Positions 9,313 through 19,035 of a stretch of DNA of 64,000 bases are shown in pieces. Every line of letters begins with the position of its first letter. Position 1 is the first letter of the stretch. Position numbers and translations under genes: made by a program. This stretch comes from Bacteroidales bacterium (lineage in GTDB: Bacteria > Bacteroidota > Bacteroidia > Bacteroidales > Paludibacteraceae): assembly GCA_015061185.1 (NCBI GenBank), contig SUWZ01000006.1, positions 1 to 64,000 of the forward strand, written 5' to 3'. Under the pieces are notes generated by a model, which was given only the letters and a program-made list of their open reading frames with translations, searched no databases and had not been told where the DNA came from.

Positions 9313-9621
9313 GCCATGAACAAGAAGTTGTTTGCTCTTTATTGGAAAAGGTTTTCTATAGATTTTGTTATAAAATTAAAGGTAAGTTCTATAAATTCAC
9401 CGTTATAATTAAGAAAATATAAATTACGGGGTGAGCTTTTTGGTACTTTTTGATTTATCTCGGTAGAAAAGAAGTTGTTTTAATTTTATTTCGAGCCTAT
9501 TTGAGAGATAATCTACAAAATTTTCAATAAAATTTAAACAACTTTATTATAAAAAGCCCTTCAAAATCATTTTGACCTGATTTATAGAAATTACCTTTGA
9601 ATATTTCTGTCCAACTAATGA
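9313..9621. other. Gene-free interval with dispersed repeats
   Basis: No gene is seen. It contains a GGTAAGTTCTATAAATTCACC palindrome copy (about 9379-9405), a shortened MITE-like element (9470-9543) and a reverse-orientation TTTATAGAAATTACC remnant (about 9577-9600). Confidence 0.55.
9470..9543 (+). repeat. MITE-like dispersed repeat, internally deleted copy
   Basis: Both ends of the 192-bp family are present (GAAGTTGTTTTAATTTTATT and AATAAAATTTAAACAACT) with the shared inner start CGAGCCTATTTGAGAGA, but the central palindromic part is missing, leaving about 74 bp. This is the size range in which such elements still fold into one hairpin. Confidence 0.7.
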
Positions 9622-10005
9622 TTAGAAAGGAAGGTCGCTGGAAGCATCTTCTGCCGGAGCATCATTCCCTGAAAAGGGAGGTGGTGTTGGCATACCAGCA
9701 GGCATAGGTTGTTGCTGGATTGGTTGACCTTGTTGAGCCGGTACCACTCTCCACGCTCTGATGTCATTAAACCATCTGCCGTTCCACTCTCTACAATCTA
9801 TATCAAAACTGATTGTCACCTCTTGACCTTCTTGGATATTAAATTGTTCTATTCTCTCTCCCCACAAATTAAAACACATTTTTTTTGAATATTGTGAATT
9901 GGGAGTAAAGTATTCAATAACATAATCTTGTTTTTTCCAAGTTCCATTCTTTCCTTCTCCTTCTTGAATGGGGAGAACAGCGTGTATTTTACCTGTCAAA
10001 TCCAT
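9622..10005 (-). CDS. DUF3127 OB-fold protein with an SSB-like acidic C-terminal tip
   Basis: This 127-residue protein has an N-terminal beta-rich domain (1-92) matching DUF3127, with KQDYVIEYF, CFNLWGERI and FDIDCREWNGRWFNDIRAW blocks. A Gln/Pro-rich linker follows, then a C-terminus ending DASSDLPF. This layout (OB-like domain, low-complexity linker, acidic tip with terminal Asp-Leu-Pro-Phe) is that of single-stranded DNA-binding protein SSB, whose tip docks repair and replication partners. It is shorter than typical SSB. The domain call is good; ssDNA binding and partner docking are inference. Confidence 0.85.
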   Translation of the reverse strand: MDLTGKIHAVLPIQEGEGKNGTWKKQDYVIEYFTPNSQYSKKMCFNLWGERIEQFNIQEGQEVTISFDIDCREWNGRWFNDIRAWRVVPAQQGQPIQQQPMPAGMPTPPPFSGNDAPAEDASSDLPF

Positions 10006-10265
10006 ATACGTAATTTTTTTTAAAATTTTCGGTGTAAAGATACGGCTAAATATTTAATAAAAAAATTATCTTTGCGCAGTTTTTGGCGTTGTTGAAAACT
10101 TGTCTTTTGTAAAAGATAATTTTAATGATTCAGTTAGAGGATGATTTTGAATTTTATTTTGTTTTCGGTCTATGCCTGATTGGCGAAAGAGTATTAGTGC
10201 ATTTTAGCGACTTTGATGACATATTTCAAAATCGTCAATATGAAATGATAAGTTAATTAATAGTT

Positions 10266-11633
10266 ATGAAATCTGTTATAAGAGGATGTTTTTTTTCTCT
10301 ATTGTTAGCAAGTTCAGTAGGTGTTAATGCAGAATCTGTGGCGATATCAGATTCTTCTCAAGTGACCCATGATAGTGTTGGAGTAAAGGTGGTTCAGGGT
10401 GATTCTTTGAATAGATTGTCAAAACGTCGTTCATTAGAATTTACTTCACCCAAAAAGAATTTTAAGTTTGTTCCATACGGTTTTATTCGGAACGATTTCT
10501 ACTATGATTCTCGTCAAAACTTTGAGACAGCTTCAGGTTTGTTTTATATAATTCCGAAAGATGTAAATGAAAATCCTGAAGGTGAAGATTTAAATGGAGT
10601 TTCATCATCCGGCTTTTTAAGTATAGCATCTCGTTTAGGAGTGAAGGTATATGGTCCTCAAGTTTTCAAGGCTCAATCATACGCTCAATTGGAGACTGAC
10701 TTTGCCGGTTTTTCCGGAAGTACAACAATGTTGCGTATTCGTCAGGCTTTTTGTCGTTTAGATTGGGAAAAGACCTCTTTGTTGATGGGTCAAACGTGGC
10801 ATCCTATGTTTGGTGAAGTGGTTCCAACTATTCAGAGTTTAGCTACAGGTAGTCCTTTTCAACCATTTAACAGGAGTCCGCAAGTGCGTATCGATTGGAG
10901 GGCAAGAAGTGCTAAATTTTACCTTTCTGCGTTGTATCAATTTCAATATTCATCTGTAGGTCCTAATGGTTCTTCTCCTTCCTATTTGGTGAATGGCAAA
11001 GTGCCGGAGTTGTATGTTGGTTTTGATTGGAGAAAGAATGGATGGTTGTTGGGTGCCGGTTTGGATTATTTACAGATTCGTCCTCGTGTGGTTGCCAACG
11101 CAGTTGTGGATGGAAATGAAACAACTATCAAGGTGGATGAGATGATTGGTTCTTGGATGGTAAATGCTTTTATTCAGTATGTTTCTCCTAGTAAAAAGTT
11201 GTCTGTCAAGGTCAAGAGTATCTTTGGCGAGAATATGTCTCATCTATTAATGTTGAGCGGTTATGGTGTGTCTCGTATGAATGATGATGGTAGTTATGAA
11301 TATACCAATTTGAAAAATTCCACTTCTTGGTTTAATATTGTTTACGGAGACAAGTGGCAGATTGGTTTGTTTGCTGGTTATATGAAGAATTTAGGTTCTG
11401 ATGCTAAGCTAATGTCGGAGGAGACAACCTATGTGTTTGGATTTAATAATATTGACTATGTCTATCGTATCTCTCCGATGTTGTGTTATAATCTTAAGCG
11501 TTTTTCCTTTGGGTTGGAGTATGAATTGACGACTGCTGCATTTGGAGATTTAAATTTGAATACAGGAAAGGTTGATACTCCTCATGAAGTTACTAATCAC
11601 AGAGCTGTAGGTGTGATTATGTTTAATTTCTAA
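10266..11633 (+). CDS. Outer-membrane porin-like beta-barrel protein
   Basis: This 455-residue protein has a Sec signal peptide (cleavage near VNA-ES, residue 22) and a mature part made of alternating aromatic/polar strands that ends in VGVIMFNF, the C-terminal Phe expected of barrel proteins for BAM recognition. The FVPYGFIRNDFYYDSRQ opening and the RIRQAFCRLDWEKTSLLMGQTWHP segment resemble DcaP/phosphate-porin-like barrels. Substrate is unknown. A TATCTTTG -7-like element at 10067-10074 may drive it, giving a leader of almost 190 nt. A weak hairpin follows the stop. Confidence 0.72.
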   Translation: MKSVIRGCFFSLLLASSVGVNAESVAISDSSQVTHDSVGVKVVQGDSLNRLSKRRSLEFTSPKKNFKFVPYGFIRNDFYYDSRQNFETASGLFYIIPKDVNENPEGEDLNGVSSSGFLSIASRLGVKVYGPQVFKAQSYAQLETDFAGFSGSTTMLRIRQAFCRLDWEKTSLLMGQTWHPMFGEVVPTIQSLATGSPFQPFNRSPQVRIDWRARSAKFYLSALYQFQYSSVGPNGSSPSYLVNGKVPELYVGFDWRKNGWLLGAGLDYLQIRPRVVANAVVDGNETTIKVDEMIGSWMVNAFIQYVSPSKKLSVKVKSIFGENMSHLLMLSGYGVSRMNDDGSYEYTNLKNSTSWFNIVYGDKWQIGLFAGYMKNLGSDAKLMSEETTYVFGFNNIDYVYRISPMLCYNLKRFSFGLEYELTTAAFGDLNLNTGKVDTPHEVTNHRAVGVIMFNF

Positions 11634-11670
11634 GCAATTGGATGAGTACATTTTGTCGTACAATTAACTC

Positions 11671-11692
11671 AACCACTAAAACATAGTGGTTT
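11671..11692. terminator. Possible weak terminator hairpin
   Basis: An 8-bp stem AACCACTA/TAGTGGTT with a 6-nt loop lies between the convergent porin-like gene and trmD. Only short T/A tracts flank it, so termination is likely but inefficient. Confidence 0.45.
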
Positions 11693-11728
11693 CAAATTTG
11701 ATTGACCTCACCTTTATGTGGGTTCTAT

Positions 11729-12415
11729 TTACTTATTGGTAGTTTTGAGCAAATCAGGTCGTAATCGTTGTGTACGTTCAACTGCTTGTTCGTGTTCCCA
11801 CTCTTCGATAAGACGTTGATTTCCGGATAATAAGATGTCCGGTACGCGCCAACCATTGTATTCCGCCGGTCTGGTATAAACAGGTGGAGCTAAGAGGTTG
11901 TCTTGGAAGGAGTCGGAAAGGGCAGACTGTTCGTCGGACATGGCTCCCGGAATCAGTCGAACTATTGCATCCGTGAATATGCAAGCTGCCAATTCTCCAC
12001 CTGTCAAGACAAAGTCACCCACCGAAATCTCTTTCGTAATCAAGTGTTCTCTGATTCGATGATCAATACCTTTGTAATGTCCGCAAAGGATTATTAAGTT
12101 GTTTTTTAGAGACAGGTTATTGGCCATTTTTTGGTCGAACACATCTCCGTCAGGGGAGGTATAGATCACCTCGTCATATTCTCTTTCTGATTTTAGGTGT
12201 GTGATAAGTCGGTCGATAGGTTCAATCTGCATAACCATGCCTGCGCTGAATCCAAAAGCATAATCATCGATTTTACGGTGTTTATTGAGCGTATAATCAC
12301 GGATGTTATGGATTTGGATTTCAACAATACCTTTGTTTTTAGCCCGTTGAATAATAGAGTGATTTAGCGGACTTTCCAATAATTCAGGGACAGCAGAAAG
12401 AATATCTATTCTCAT
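11729..12415 (-). CDS. trmD: tRNA (guanine-37-N1)-methyltransferase
   Basis: This 228-residue SPOUT-family enzyme methylates G37 of tRNAs with SAM, preventing +1 frameshifting. Hallmarks are [12 protein letters not shown] near the N-terminus, the trefoil-knot SAM site [12 protein letters not shown] and [14 protein letters not shown], and the C-terminal [19 protein letters not shown] tRNA-binding segment. Length is typical. It is 45 nt downstream of prfC on the same strand, so both may share a transcript, grouping two translation-fidelity genes. Confidence 0.97.
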   Translation of the reverse strand: MRIDILSAVPELLESPLNHSIIQRAKNKGIVEIQIHNIRDYTLNKHRKIDDYAFGFSAGMVMQIEPIDRLITHLKSEREYDEVIYTSPDGDVFDQKMANNLSLKNNLIILCGHYKGIDHRIREHLITKEISVGDFVLTGGELAACIFTDAIVRLIPGAMSDEQSALSDSFQDNLLAPPVYTRPAEYNGWRVPDILLSGNQRLIEEWEHEQAVERTQRLRPDLLKTTNK

Positions 12416-12460
12416 AACTTATATACCTATTCTATTGTGGTAAAGAATTATGGTGGGTTA

Positions 12461-14041
12461 TTAAAATTCTGAAGAGAAGTGGAAGCGAATTTTCGGGAAG
12501 TCGCTCTGAGCCATTTGTAGAATATAGCCGGAGTCGGCCAAAAATACGTCTCGTCCCTCTTTGTCAATTGCCATGAACTGATATTTTCTCTTTTTGAATG
12601 TTTCCAAGGCCTCAGCATCATCGCTTTCAACCCAGCAAGCTTTGTACAAACTGATAGGTTCCCAACGGCATTTAGCGTTGTATTCATGTAGTAATCTATA
12701 CTGAATCACTTCAAATTGAAGTTGTCCTACGGTTCCAATAATTTTTCGACCATTGAATTGATTTGTAAAGACCTGAGCAACCCCTTCGTCCATCAATTGT
12801 TCTATACCTTTGTTCAACTGTTTAGCCTTCATAGGGTCATCATTTTCGATGTATTTAAACATCTCGGGTGAGAAGCTTGGAAGACCTTTAAAGTGGATAT
12901 TTTCACCGGAAGTTAAAGTATCTCCAATTTTGAATGTTCCACCATTATCAGGCAGTCCGACAATATCTCCCGGCCAAGCTTCATCTACGGTCTCTTTCTT
13001 TTGAGCCATGAAACAAGTTGGATTGGAGAATTTCAACATTTTGTTATGTCGAACGTGTTTATAGTTGACGTTTCGTTCAAATTTGCCGGAGCAGATTTTT
13101 ACGAAAGCGATACAACTTCTATGGTTAGGGTCCATATTAGCATGGATTTTAAATACAAATCCGGAGAAATTCTCTTCGGTAGGTTTAACCTCTCGTTCGA
13201 TTGTCTGAGTAGGTTGGGGAGCCGGAGCAATTTGGCAGAAGCAATCCAACAACTCTTTGATACCGAAGTTATTAAGCGCACTTCCGAAGAATACGGGAGC
13301 AATTTTACCGGCTAAGTATTCGTTGACATCCAAATCAGAATAAATACCTTCAATCAATTCAATATCTTCTCTTAACTGTGTGGCATCCTCTTCGCCGATA
13401 TACTTTTCCAATTCGGGATTACTTATGTCTTCAAAGGCGACCGACTCAGAAATTTGTTGTTTATTAGGCGTATATAGGTCCAAACGTTTTTCGTAAAGGT
13501 TGTAAACACCCTTAAATTTGTCTCCCTGATTAATAGGCCAAGAGAGAGGGCGGACGCTTATGTTAAGTTCTTTCTCCAACTCATCCATAAGGTCGAACGG
13601 GTTATTACCATTTCTATCCATTTTGTTGACAAATACAATAACGGGCGTATTTCTCATTCTGCATACGTTCATCAACTTCCTTGTTTGAGCTTCCACACCC
13701 TTAGCGCAGTCAACAACTATGATAACACTATCCACTGCAGTAAGAGTTCGGAAGGTGTCTTCTTGGAAGTCTTGGTGTCCCGGAGTGTCTAAGATGTTGA
13801 TTTTGTAGCCATTGTAATCAAAAGCCATGACAGACGTTGCAACCGAAATACCGCGTTGTTTTTCAATCTCCATCCAGTCGGATGTTGCCGTTTTCTTAAT
13901 TTTGTTTGATTTAACAGCACCCGCAATATGAATTGCACCACCAAACAACAATAATTTCTCAGTCAATGTAGTTTTTCCTGCATCAGGGTGACTGATGATG
14001 GCGAAAGTTCGTCTTCTATTGATTTCCTCTATTAGTCCCAT
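12461..14041 (-). CDS. prfC: Peptide chain release factor 3
   Basis: This 526-residue translational GTPase recycles RF1/RF2 from the ribosome. The G domain shows G1 [15 protein letters not shown] (about 18-32), G3 DTPGHQDF, G4 NKMDR and the [10 protein letters not shown] switch I region. Domain II and a C-terminal domain ending in [12 protein letters not shown] are typical of RF3. Length matches the family and no signal peptide is present. It probably leads a two-gene unit with trmD. Confidence 0.96.
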   Translation of the reverse strand: MGLIEEINRRRTFAIISHPDAGKTTLTEKLLLFGGAIHIAGAVKSNKIKKTATSDWMEIEKQRGISVATSVMAFDYNGYKINILDTPGHQDFQEDTFRTLTAVDSVIIVVDCAKGVEAQTRKLMNVCRMRNTPVIVFVNKMDRNGNNPFDLMDELEKELNISVRPLSWPINQGDKFKGVYNLYEKRLDLYTPNKQQISESVAFEDISNPELEKYIGEEDATQLREDIELIEGIYSDLDVNEYLAGKIAPVFFGSALNNFGIKELLDCFCQIAPAPQPTQTIEREVKPTEENFSGFVFKIHANMDPNHRSCIAFVKICSGKFERNVNYKHVRHNKMLKFSNPTCFMAQKKETVDEAWPGDIVGLPDNGGTFKIGDTLTSGENIHFKGLPSFSPEMFKYIENDDPMKAKQLNKGIEQLMDEGVAQVFTNQFNGRKIIGTVGQLQFEVIQYRLLHEYNAKCRWEPISLYKACWVESDDAEALETFKKRKYQFMAIDKEGRDVFLADSGYILQMAQSDFPKIRFHFSSEF

Positions 14042-14158
14042 TATTTTTTGTCTGAAAATTTCGTGCGAAGATACGATTTAAAAATGAGATAACCTTAAAA
14101 ATTTGAAACAACTAGATATAAACTATTATTTTTTATTTAAAAATTCAAAACCATTTCT

Positions 14159-14166
14159 TAATTTTG
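14159..14166 (+). promoter_or_regulatory. Putative -7 promoter element for metY
   Basis: TAATTTTG fits the Bacteroidota -7 consensus TAnnTTTG, 139 nt before the metY start. No clear TTTG -33 box lies at the usual distance, so the call is tentative. Confidence 0.35.
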
Positions 14167-14304
14167 TAAATCTTTTGAGGCTCGTTTTGTAAATTCGACC
14201 GGATTGGTTTTGATGCCCATCAAGTTTGAGTTGATTGTAAACCAGAATTTATGAAGGAGGTCTTAAAGAGGTGGAAATAATTGAGAAATAATTAGTTACA
14301 AGAT

Positions 14305-15591
14305 ATGGATAAAAAGAATTTAAAAAAAGGAACCATTTGTGTTCAAGGCGGATGGCAACCTAAGAAAGGTGAATCAAGGGTATTACCAATTTATCAGTCA
14401 ACAACGTTTAAATACGATACAAGTGAGCAGATGGCTGATCTTTTTGATTTAAAGGCATCCGGTTATTTTTATACGCGTCTTCAAAATCCAACCAATGATG
14501 TTGTCGCATCAAAAATTTGCGATTTGGAAGGTGGAGTTGCAGCTATGTTGACATCTTCCGGTCAGGCTGCCAATTTTTACGCAATATTTAATATTTGTGA
14601 AGCGGGAGATCATTTTATCTCTTCTTCTACTATTTATGGAGGAACTTTTAACCTGTTTGCGGTTACAATGAAGAAATTGGGTATCGAGTGTACGTTTGTA
14701 GATCCAGATGCTCCGGAAGAGGAAATCCTTGCTGCATTTCGTCCCAACACCAAGGCTTTGTTTGGGGAGACAATCGCTAATCCGGTTTGCAACGTTTTGG
14801 ATATTGAGAAGTTTGCAAGAATAGCTCATTCACAAGGCGTTCCTTTGATTGTCGATAATACGTTTCCAACTCCAATCAATTGTCAGCCATTTAAATTTGG
14901 TTGTGACATTGTAACTCATTCAACTACAAAATATATGGATGGTCATGCCTCTTGTGTGGGTGGTTGCATTGTTGATAGTGGAAACTTTGACTGGGGGGCT
15001 CACAGAGATAAATTCCCGGGAATGACAGAACCCGATCCTTCTTACCATGGATTAGCTTACTACGAATCTTTTGGTAAGGCTGCCTTCATCACCAAAGCAA
15101 CCGTTCAATTGATGAGAGATTTAGGTTCAATTCAGGGGCCGCAGAATGCCTTTTTGTTAAATCTTGGTTTGGAGACGTTGCACCTAAGAATGCGTCGTCA
15201 TTGCGAGAATGCACAGAAGGTTGCAGAATATTTGGTAAATCATCCTAAAGTGGCGTGGGTAAATTATCCCGGTTTGAAGAGTGATAAGTACTATGACTTA
15301 GCTCAAAAACAATTTGAAGATGGACGTTCTTGTGGTGTTGTGACATTTGGAATTAAAGGTGGTAGAGAGGAGTCTATTCGTTTTATGGATAATTTGAAAT
15401 TGGCATGTATTGTTACCCATGTGGCAGATGCTCGTACATGTGTTTTGCATCCTGCTTCTCACACTCACAGACAGTTATCGGATGAGCAGTTGATTGAAGC
15501 CGGGGTGAGACCTGATTTGATTCGTTTTTCAGTCGGTATTGAAGAGGCGGAAGATATTATTGCTGATATTGAGCAAGCATTGAATGCTTAA
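14305..15591 (+). CDS. metY: O-acetylhomoserine aminocarboxypropyltransferase / cysteine synthase
   Basis: This 428-residue PLP enzyme of the Cys/Met-metabolism family makes homocysteine from O-acetylhomoserine and sulfide, the direct sulfhydrylation route to methionine. The PLP lysine is Lys209 in DIVTHSTTKYMDGH; SSGQAAN and VDNTFPTP are other cofactor contacts. Length near 428, longer than MetB/MetC, and the FDWGAHRDKFPGMTEPDPSYHG insert favour MetY. The C-terminal ARTCVLHPASHTHRQLS loop is typical. No met genes adjoin it. Sibling activities such as cystathionine gamma-synthase are less likely. Confidence 0.93.
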   Translation: MDKKNLKKGTICVQGGWQPKKGESRVLPIYQSTTFKYDTSEQMADLFDLKASGYFYTRLQNPTNDVVASKICDLEGGVAAMLTSSGQAANFYAIFNICEAGDHFISSSTIYGGTFNLFAVTMKKLGIECTFVDPDAPEEEILAAFRPNTKALFGETIANPVCNVLDIEKFARIAHSQGVPLIVDNTFPTPINCQPFKFGCDIVTHSTTKYMDGHASCVGGCIVDSGNFDWGAHRDKFPGMTEPDPSYHGLAYYESFGKAAFITKATVQLMRDLGSIQGPQNAFLLNLGLETLHLRMRRHCENAQKVAEYLVNHPKVAWVNYPGLKSDKYYDLAQKQFEDGRSCGVVTFGIKGGREESIRFMDNLKLACIVTHVADARTCVLHPASHTHRQLSDEQLIEAGVRPDLIRFSVGIEEAEDIIADIEQALNA

Positions 15592-15622
15592 AAAGCATCT
15601 TATATAACTCACCTTTAGATAT

Positions 15623-15654
15623 GGCTACTTTTATGATTATACATAGAAGTAGCC
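15623..15654 (+). terminator. Hairpin between metY and mntP
   Basis: GGCTACTT and AAGTAGCC form an 8-bp stem around a 16-nt loop. There is no strong U-tract, so it may be an attenuating hairpin or a leader structure for mntP (for example manganese-responsive control) rather than a full terminator. Confidence 0.4.
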
Positions 15655-15684
15655 TGCTTTGTCGATATTCAAAATAAAGAACGA

Positions 15685-16248
15685 ATGGATTTTGTTACAA
15701 TTTTACTATTGTCAATAGCAGTAGCAGCCGACTGTTTTGTAGTTTCGGTTTCCAATGGAATAGCTTTAAATAAGTTTATTTTTTCACCTATAATAAAGAT
15801 GGCTTTTTTATTTGGACTATTTCAAGCTATGATGCCGGTTTTCAGTTGGTTGGCAGGAAAGCAATGTGGCTCATGGATAGAACCATACGACCATTGGATT
15901 GCGTTAGCGATTTTGTCCTTTTTAGGTGCAAAAATGATTTGGGAGAGTTTTGACGAAAATTCAGATTCGGAAGGTGAAGTGGTTTTGCATTGGGGAAGAT
16001 TGATTGTTTTGGCAATAGCAACCAGCATTGATGCGTTGGCTATAGGATTACTCTTTGTAACCGAAACGACAGAACGATTTGTTTTTGCCGTAATTTGCAT
16101 CGGTTTATGTAGTTTTGTCTTTTCATTAATAGGAAATTGTTTAGGTATAAAAATTGGAAATCGAATGCCATTCAACACGGAGCGAATAGCAGGTTGTATT
16201 TTGATTCTAATTGGGATAAAAATTTTTATTGAGCACACATTGTTCTAA
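15685..16248 (+). CDS. mntP: Manganese efflux pump MntP
   Basis: This 187-residue inner-membrane protein with six predicted helices exports Mn2+. Two homologous halves each carry the acidic motif: AVAADCFVVSVSNGIAL in the first helix and ATSIDALAIGLLF in the fourth. These aspartates are known to be needed in MntP. In many bacteria mntP is controlled by a yybP-ykoY Mn riboswitch; I do not see clear landmarks of one in the 90 nt upstream. The next gene starts 18 nt downstream, suggesting co-transcription. Confidence 0.92.
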   Translation: MDFVTILLLSIAVAADCFVVSVSNGIALNKFIFSPIIKMAFLFGLFQAMMPVFSWLAGKQCGSWIEPYDHWIALAILSFLGAKMIWESFDENSDSEGEVVLHWGRLIVLAIATSIDALAIGLLFVTETTERFVFAVICIGLCSFVFSLIGNCLGIKIGNRMPFNTERIAGCILILIGIKIFIEHTLF

Positions 16249-16265
16249 TTTAAAAGTAGATAAGT

Positions 16266-17171
16266 ATGTTTAATGGATTGAAGAAAAAGTGGACAGATTT
16301 TATGAATAACGAGGAGTTGAAGAATAAAATCTACATGATTATATATGATACAGATACACCTTTAGGAAAGTTGTTTGATGTCTTTCTCATCTGTTTCATT
16401 TTGTTAAGTGTTTTCATTGTTATTTTGGAAAGTGTTTTCCCTCCATCCTTTAAACCCTATTTGCATGTTTTAGAGTGGGTATTCACTGTGTTTTTTACGT
16501 TAGAATATTTGTTGAGGCTCTATTCTGCGCCTCGTCCATCAAAGTATGCTTTTAGTTTCTTCGGGATAGTAGATTTTTTGGCTACTCTGCCAACTTACCT
16601 TTCATTTTTCTTCACGAGTGCCCATAGTTTGTTAGCTATTAGAATCTTGAGATTGGTTAGGGTTTTTCGTGTTTTTAAGTTGTTTTCTTATTGGAGAGAA
16701 GGAGAAATCTTATTGCAAGCGCTGAAAGATGGGTCAAAGAAGATAATTGTCTTTTTTGTATTTATAGTTACGTTGGTTGTTTGTTTGGGAACGTTGATGT
16801 ATATTGTTGAAGGTGGGAGAGAAGGAAGTAGTTTTCAAGATATTCCAACCAGTATATATTGGGCAGTTGTTACAACCACTACGGTTGGATATGGAGATAT
16901 TACTCCGGTTACCGGAGCAGGACGTTTTTTGTCTGCCATCGTGATGTTAATTGGTTATACGGTTTTGGCGGTGCCAATTGGTATTTTTTCTGCCTCTATG
17001 ATTTCTGAGCATAAAAAACACAAAGCGATACCTTGTCCTCATTGCCACCGTCCCGGCAACGAACATGATGCAGTGTATTGTAAATTTTGTGGAAAACAGT
17101 TGCAAGAAGAGGAAAAAGAGGAGTGGGAGGAGGTTGATCCTATTATTACGAGTGATGGAGAGATAAAATAA
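16266..17171 (+). CDS. Kv-type potassium channel with C-terminal zinc ribbon
   Basis: This 301-residue six-helix voltage-gated channel has an S4 segment with spaced arginines (RILRLVRVFRVFKLF, about 126-140), a pore loop with selectivity filter TVGYGD (206-211) and an S6 gate helix. After S6 comes a cytoplasmic zinc ribbon (CPHCHRPG...YCKFCGKQL) and an acidic end. The zinc ribbon could be a metal-sensing or assembly domain. It follows mntP by 18 nt and shares its transcript, pairing Mn export with K flux. Voltage gating is family knowledge; the ribbon's role is unknown. Confidence 0.9.
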   Translation: MFNGLKKKWTDFMNNEELKNKIYMIIYDTDTPLGKLFDVFLICFILLSVFIVILESVFPPSFKPYLHVLEWVFTVFFTLEYLLRLYSAPRPSKYAFSFFGIVDFLATLPTYLSFFFTSAHSLLAIRILRLVRVFRVFKLFSYWREGEILLQALKDGSKKIIVFFVFIVTLVVCLGTLMYIVEGGREGSSFQDIPTSIYWAVVTTTTVGYGDITPVTGAGRFLSAIVMLIGYTVLAVPIGIFSASMISEHKKHKAIPCPHCHRPGNEHDAVYCKFCGKQLQEEEKEEWEEVDPIITSDGEIK

Positions 17172-17214
17172 CTTTTTTGTCTTTCTCTTATAAGCAAGAT
17201 AGTTCTTGGAGATA

Positions 17215-17252
17215 TAAAAAAAACTGTGTCCGATTGGAACACAGTTTTTTTA
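17215..17252. terminator. Bidirectional terminator between channel gene and rpsP
   Basis: ACTGTGT/ACACAGT stem (17223-17229 and 17239-17245), extended by A8/T7 tracts on its two sides, lies between two convergent genes. It can terminate transcripts from both directions. Confidence 0.85.
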
Positions 17253-17271
17253 CCTTTCAGAATAAACTAAA

Positions 17272-17850
17272 TTATTCTGCAGCTGTTTCTTCAGCAGCAG
17301 CTTCTGTTGTAGCTTCCTCAGTTGCAGGAGCTTCAGCCTCAGCAGCCTCTTTTGCAGCTTCCAATGCAGCAGCTTCTAAAGCAGCAGCAGCTTCAGCTCT
17401 CTTTTGAGCCAATGCTTCAGATTTTACTTTGTTTACAGCTTGTTCTGCTTCTAAACGTTTTTTAGCAGTCTCTTGTTTCTTTGATGCGTTAGCATTAATC
17501 TTAGCTTGATTTTTGCTCTCTTTTTCTTTCATCCAAGCTTCAAATTTCTTGTCAGCTTCTTCCATAGAGAATGCACCTTTTTTTACACCACCCAACAAGT
17601 GTTTTTTCATGTAAACACCTTTTTCACTCAATACATTTCTTGCAGTGTCTGTTGGTTGTGCTCCTACTTGAACCCAATGCAAGGCTCTCTCGAAGTTTAA
17701 ATCAATAGTAGCAGGATTTGTGTTTGGGTTGTAAGTTCCAATTCTTTCAATACACTTACCATCACGTGGTGCTCTGCTATCAGCTACGACTACGTGGTAA
17801 AACGCGTACCCCTTACGGCCGTGTCTTTGCAATCTAATTTTGGTTGCCAT
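17272..17850 (-). CDS. rpsP: 30S ribosomal protein S16 with long Ala/Glu-rich tail
   Basis: Residues 1-82 form the S16 core ([30 protein letters not shown] start, binding 16S rRNA in the 30S body). The remaining 110 residues are a Lys/Ala-rich helical stretch followed by an Ala/Glu/Thr tail, bringing the protein to 192 residues against about 80-90 in Proteobacteria. Long S16 tails are usual in Bacteroidota. Here it stands alone, not in an rpsP-rimM-trmD operon; trmD is 5 kb away. The tail is of very low complexity and its function is not known to me. Confidence 0.96.
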   Translation of the reverse strand: MATKIRLQRHGRKGYAFYHVVVADSRAPRDGKCIERIGTYNPNTNPATIDLNFERALHWVQVGAQPTDTARNVLSEKGVYMKKHLLGGVKKGAFSMEEADKKFEAWMKEKESKNQAKINANASKKQETAKKRLEAEQAVNKVKSEALAQKRAEAAAALEAAALEAAKEAAEAEAPATEEATTEAAAEETAAE

Positions 17851-18076
17851 TTTTAATAATAATTTAATTTGTTAAACTTCTTTGTCATGATTTTCCCATC
17901 AATTCATGATAGGGAATCTCAAAAACTCCGCAAAAGTACAACTTTTTTTATTATTTTCAAAATTGTAATTGAATTTTTAGTTCTATCCGGGTTCTATAAA
18001 TTCATTTTGCAGAATTTTGAATTTATTTCGAACGGATACGCTTCTTTATTTATAACGATAAATTTATGGAAGTTGC

Positions 18077-18847
18077 CTAAAATTCTCTTATATCGTTGTT
18101 AGAAAAATGGAAGCAACTTATAAAAATATTAGTGTCTTCTTTGTCAATGAAACTCCATGCATCTCTGAATGGGAAAGGATTTCTAATTACATGAATATCT
18201 CTTGCTGGCGTGTTCCCTTCTACGCAGAGTACCGCCATTTCTCCATCTTCATTCTTAGCAATATCTGCCACCATTACAGCATGTCCATACCCATATTGTG
18301 TCCAAGGATAGACAAATATATCTCCAATTTCCAAATCGGCAAGACTCTTTTTCTTGATGTATCGGTGCAACGAGTTGGTGTTACAGTAGGCAAAGACGTT
18401 TCTCATATATTTTTTGAATGCGTTGCGTGAATTTCCTCCTTGGTAGGTCATCTTCTTCCCGTTGACATTTGTGAATGAAATTTTGTTATAAAGTCCCTTG
18501 CTGTAAAGGTATTCTGCCCATAACCTCATGCAGACATCTGCACACTGCTCATCGTTGCTAAACAGAGGCATATCAACAACTGCATATCCTAAAAATTGCA
18601 ATGATGCTTCTTCGCCTTTGTATAGTTTTATTTTAGAATCTTTGGGTTTTAATGGGAGGTTTCTTAAATAGTTTCCAAAACTACCTTTTTCTGCAGTGAC
18701 ACGTACATATCCGGAGGGTGTTGGTATGTCTGAAATTTTTTTGTAGTTCTCCGGATTGAAATTGTTTGATATATGCATTAAATAGACTATCCCGACAATA
18801 GCAATAATGAATAGTGCTGAAATTGTAGTTTTTAGAAAATTTTTCAT
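18077..18847 (-). CDS. DUF4846 family protein, predicted papain-fold hydrolase
   Basis: This 256-residue protein has an N-terminal membrane anchor (residues 6-26) and a periplasmic domain matching DUF4846. A Cys-containing helix QCADVCMRLWAEYLYS, the strand LEIGDIFVYPWTQYGYGHAVMVAD and a later WSFID resemble the Cys-His layout of NlpC/P60 and CHAP-like peptidases (GDIFV and GHAVMV are typical). It may act on peptidoglycan or on an amide-linked cell-wall substrate. No linked effector or immunity gene is present. The family assignment is good; the enzymatic activity is inferred. Confidence 0.78.
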   Translation of the reverse strand: MKNFLKTTISALFIIAIVGIVYLMHISNNFNPENYKKISDIPTPSGYVRVTAEKGSFGNYLRNLPLKPKDSKIKLYKGEEASLQFLGYAVVDMPLFSNDEQCADVCMRLWAEYLYSKGLYNKISFTNVNGKKMTYQGGNSRNAFKKYMRNVFAYCNTNSLHRYIKKKSLADLEIGDIFVYPWTQYGYGHAVMVADIAKNEDGEMAVLCVEGNTPARDIHVIRNPFPFRDAWSFIDKEDTNIFISCFHFSNNDIREF

Positions 18848-18915
18848 GGACTAAAAGTTTTTCTCAAAGATAACTCTACTTTTTGTAAAATAGCAATCTT
18901 TTAATTTAAAATTTT

Positions 18916-18960
18916 AGAAGCTGTTTAAATTTTATTTTGAGCCTATTTGAGAGAGTTTCT
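18916..18960 (+). repeat. MITE-like repeat remnant, left end only
   Basis: AGAAGCTGTTTAAATTTTAT followed by TTTGAGCCTATTTGAGAGAG matches the first 45 bp of the 192-bp family; the remainder is absent. It lies just upstream of the GH5 gene and may overlap its promoter. Confidence 0.65.
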
Positions 18961-19035
18961 AAAATAAATTTGTGAGTTTGCTTAATTTTTTTTATACTTG
19001 CGGACGTATAAATGTTTTACTTAATATAATAGACA

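Noticed and set aside
12448-12687. Open frame on the minus strand inside prfC
   Set aside because: It is a shadow of the strongly supported prfC reading frame and shows no protein family features.
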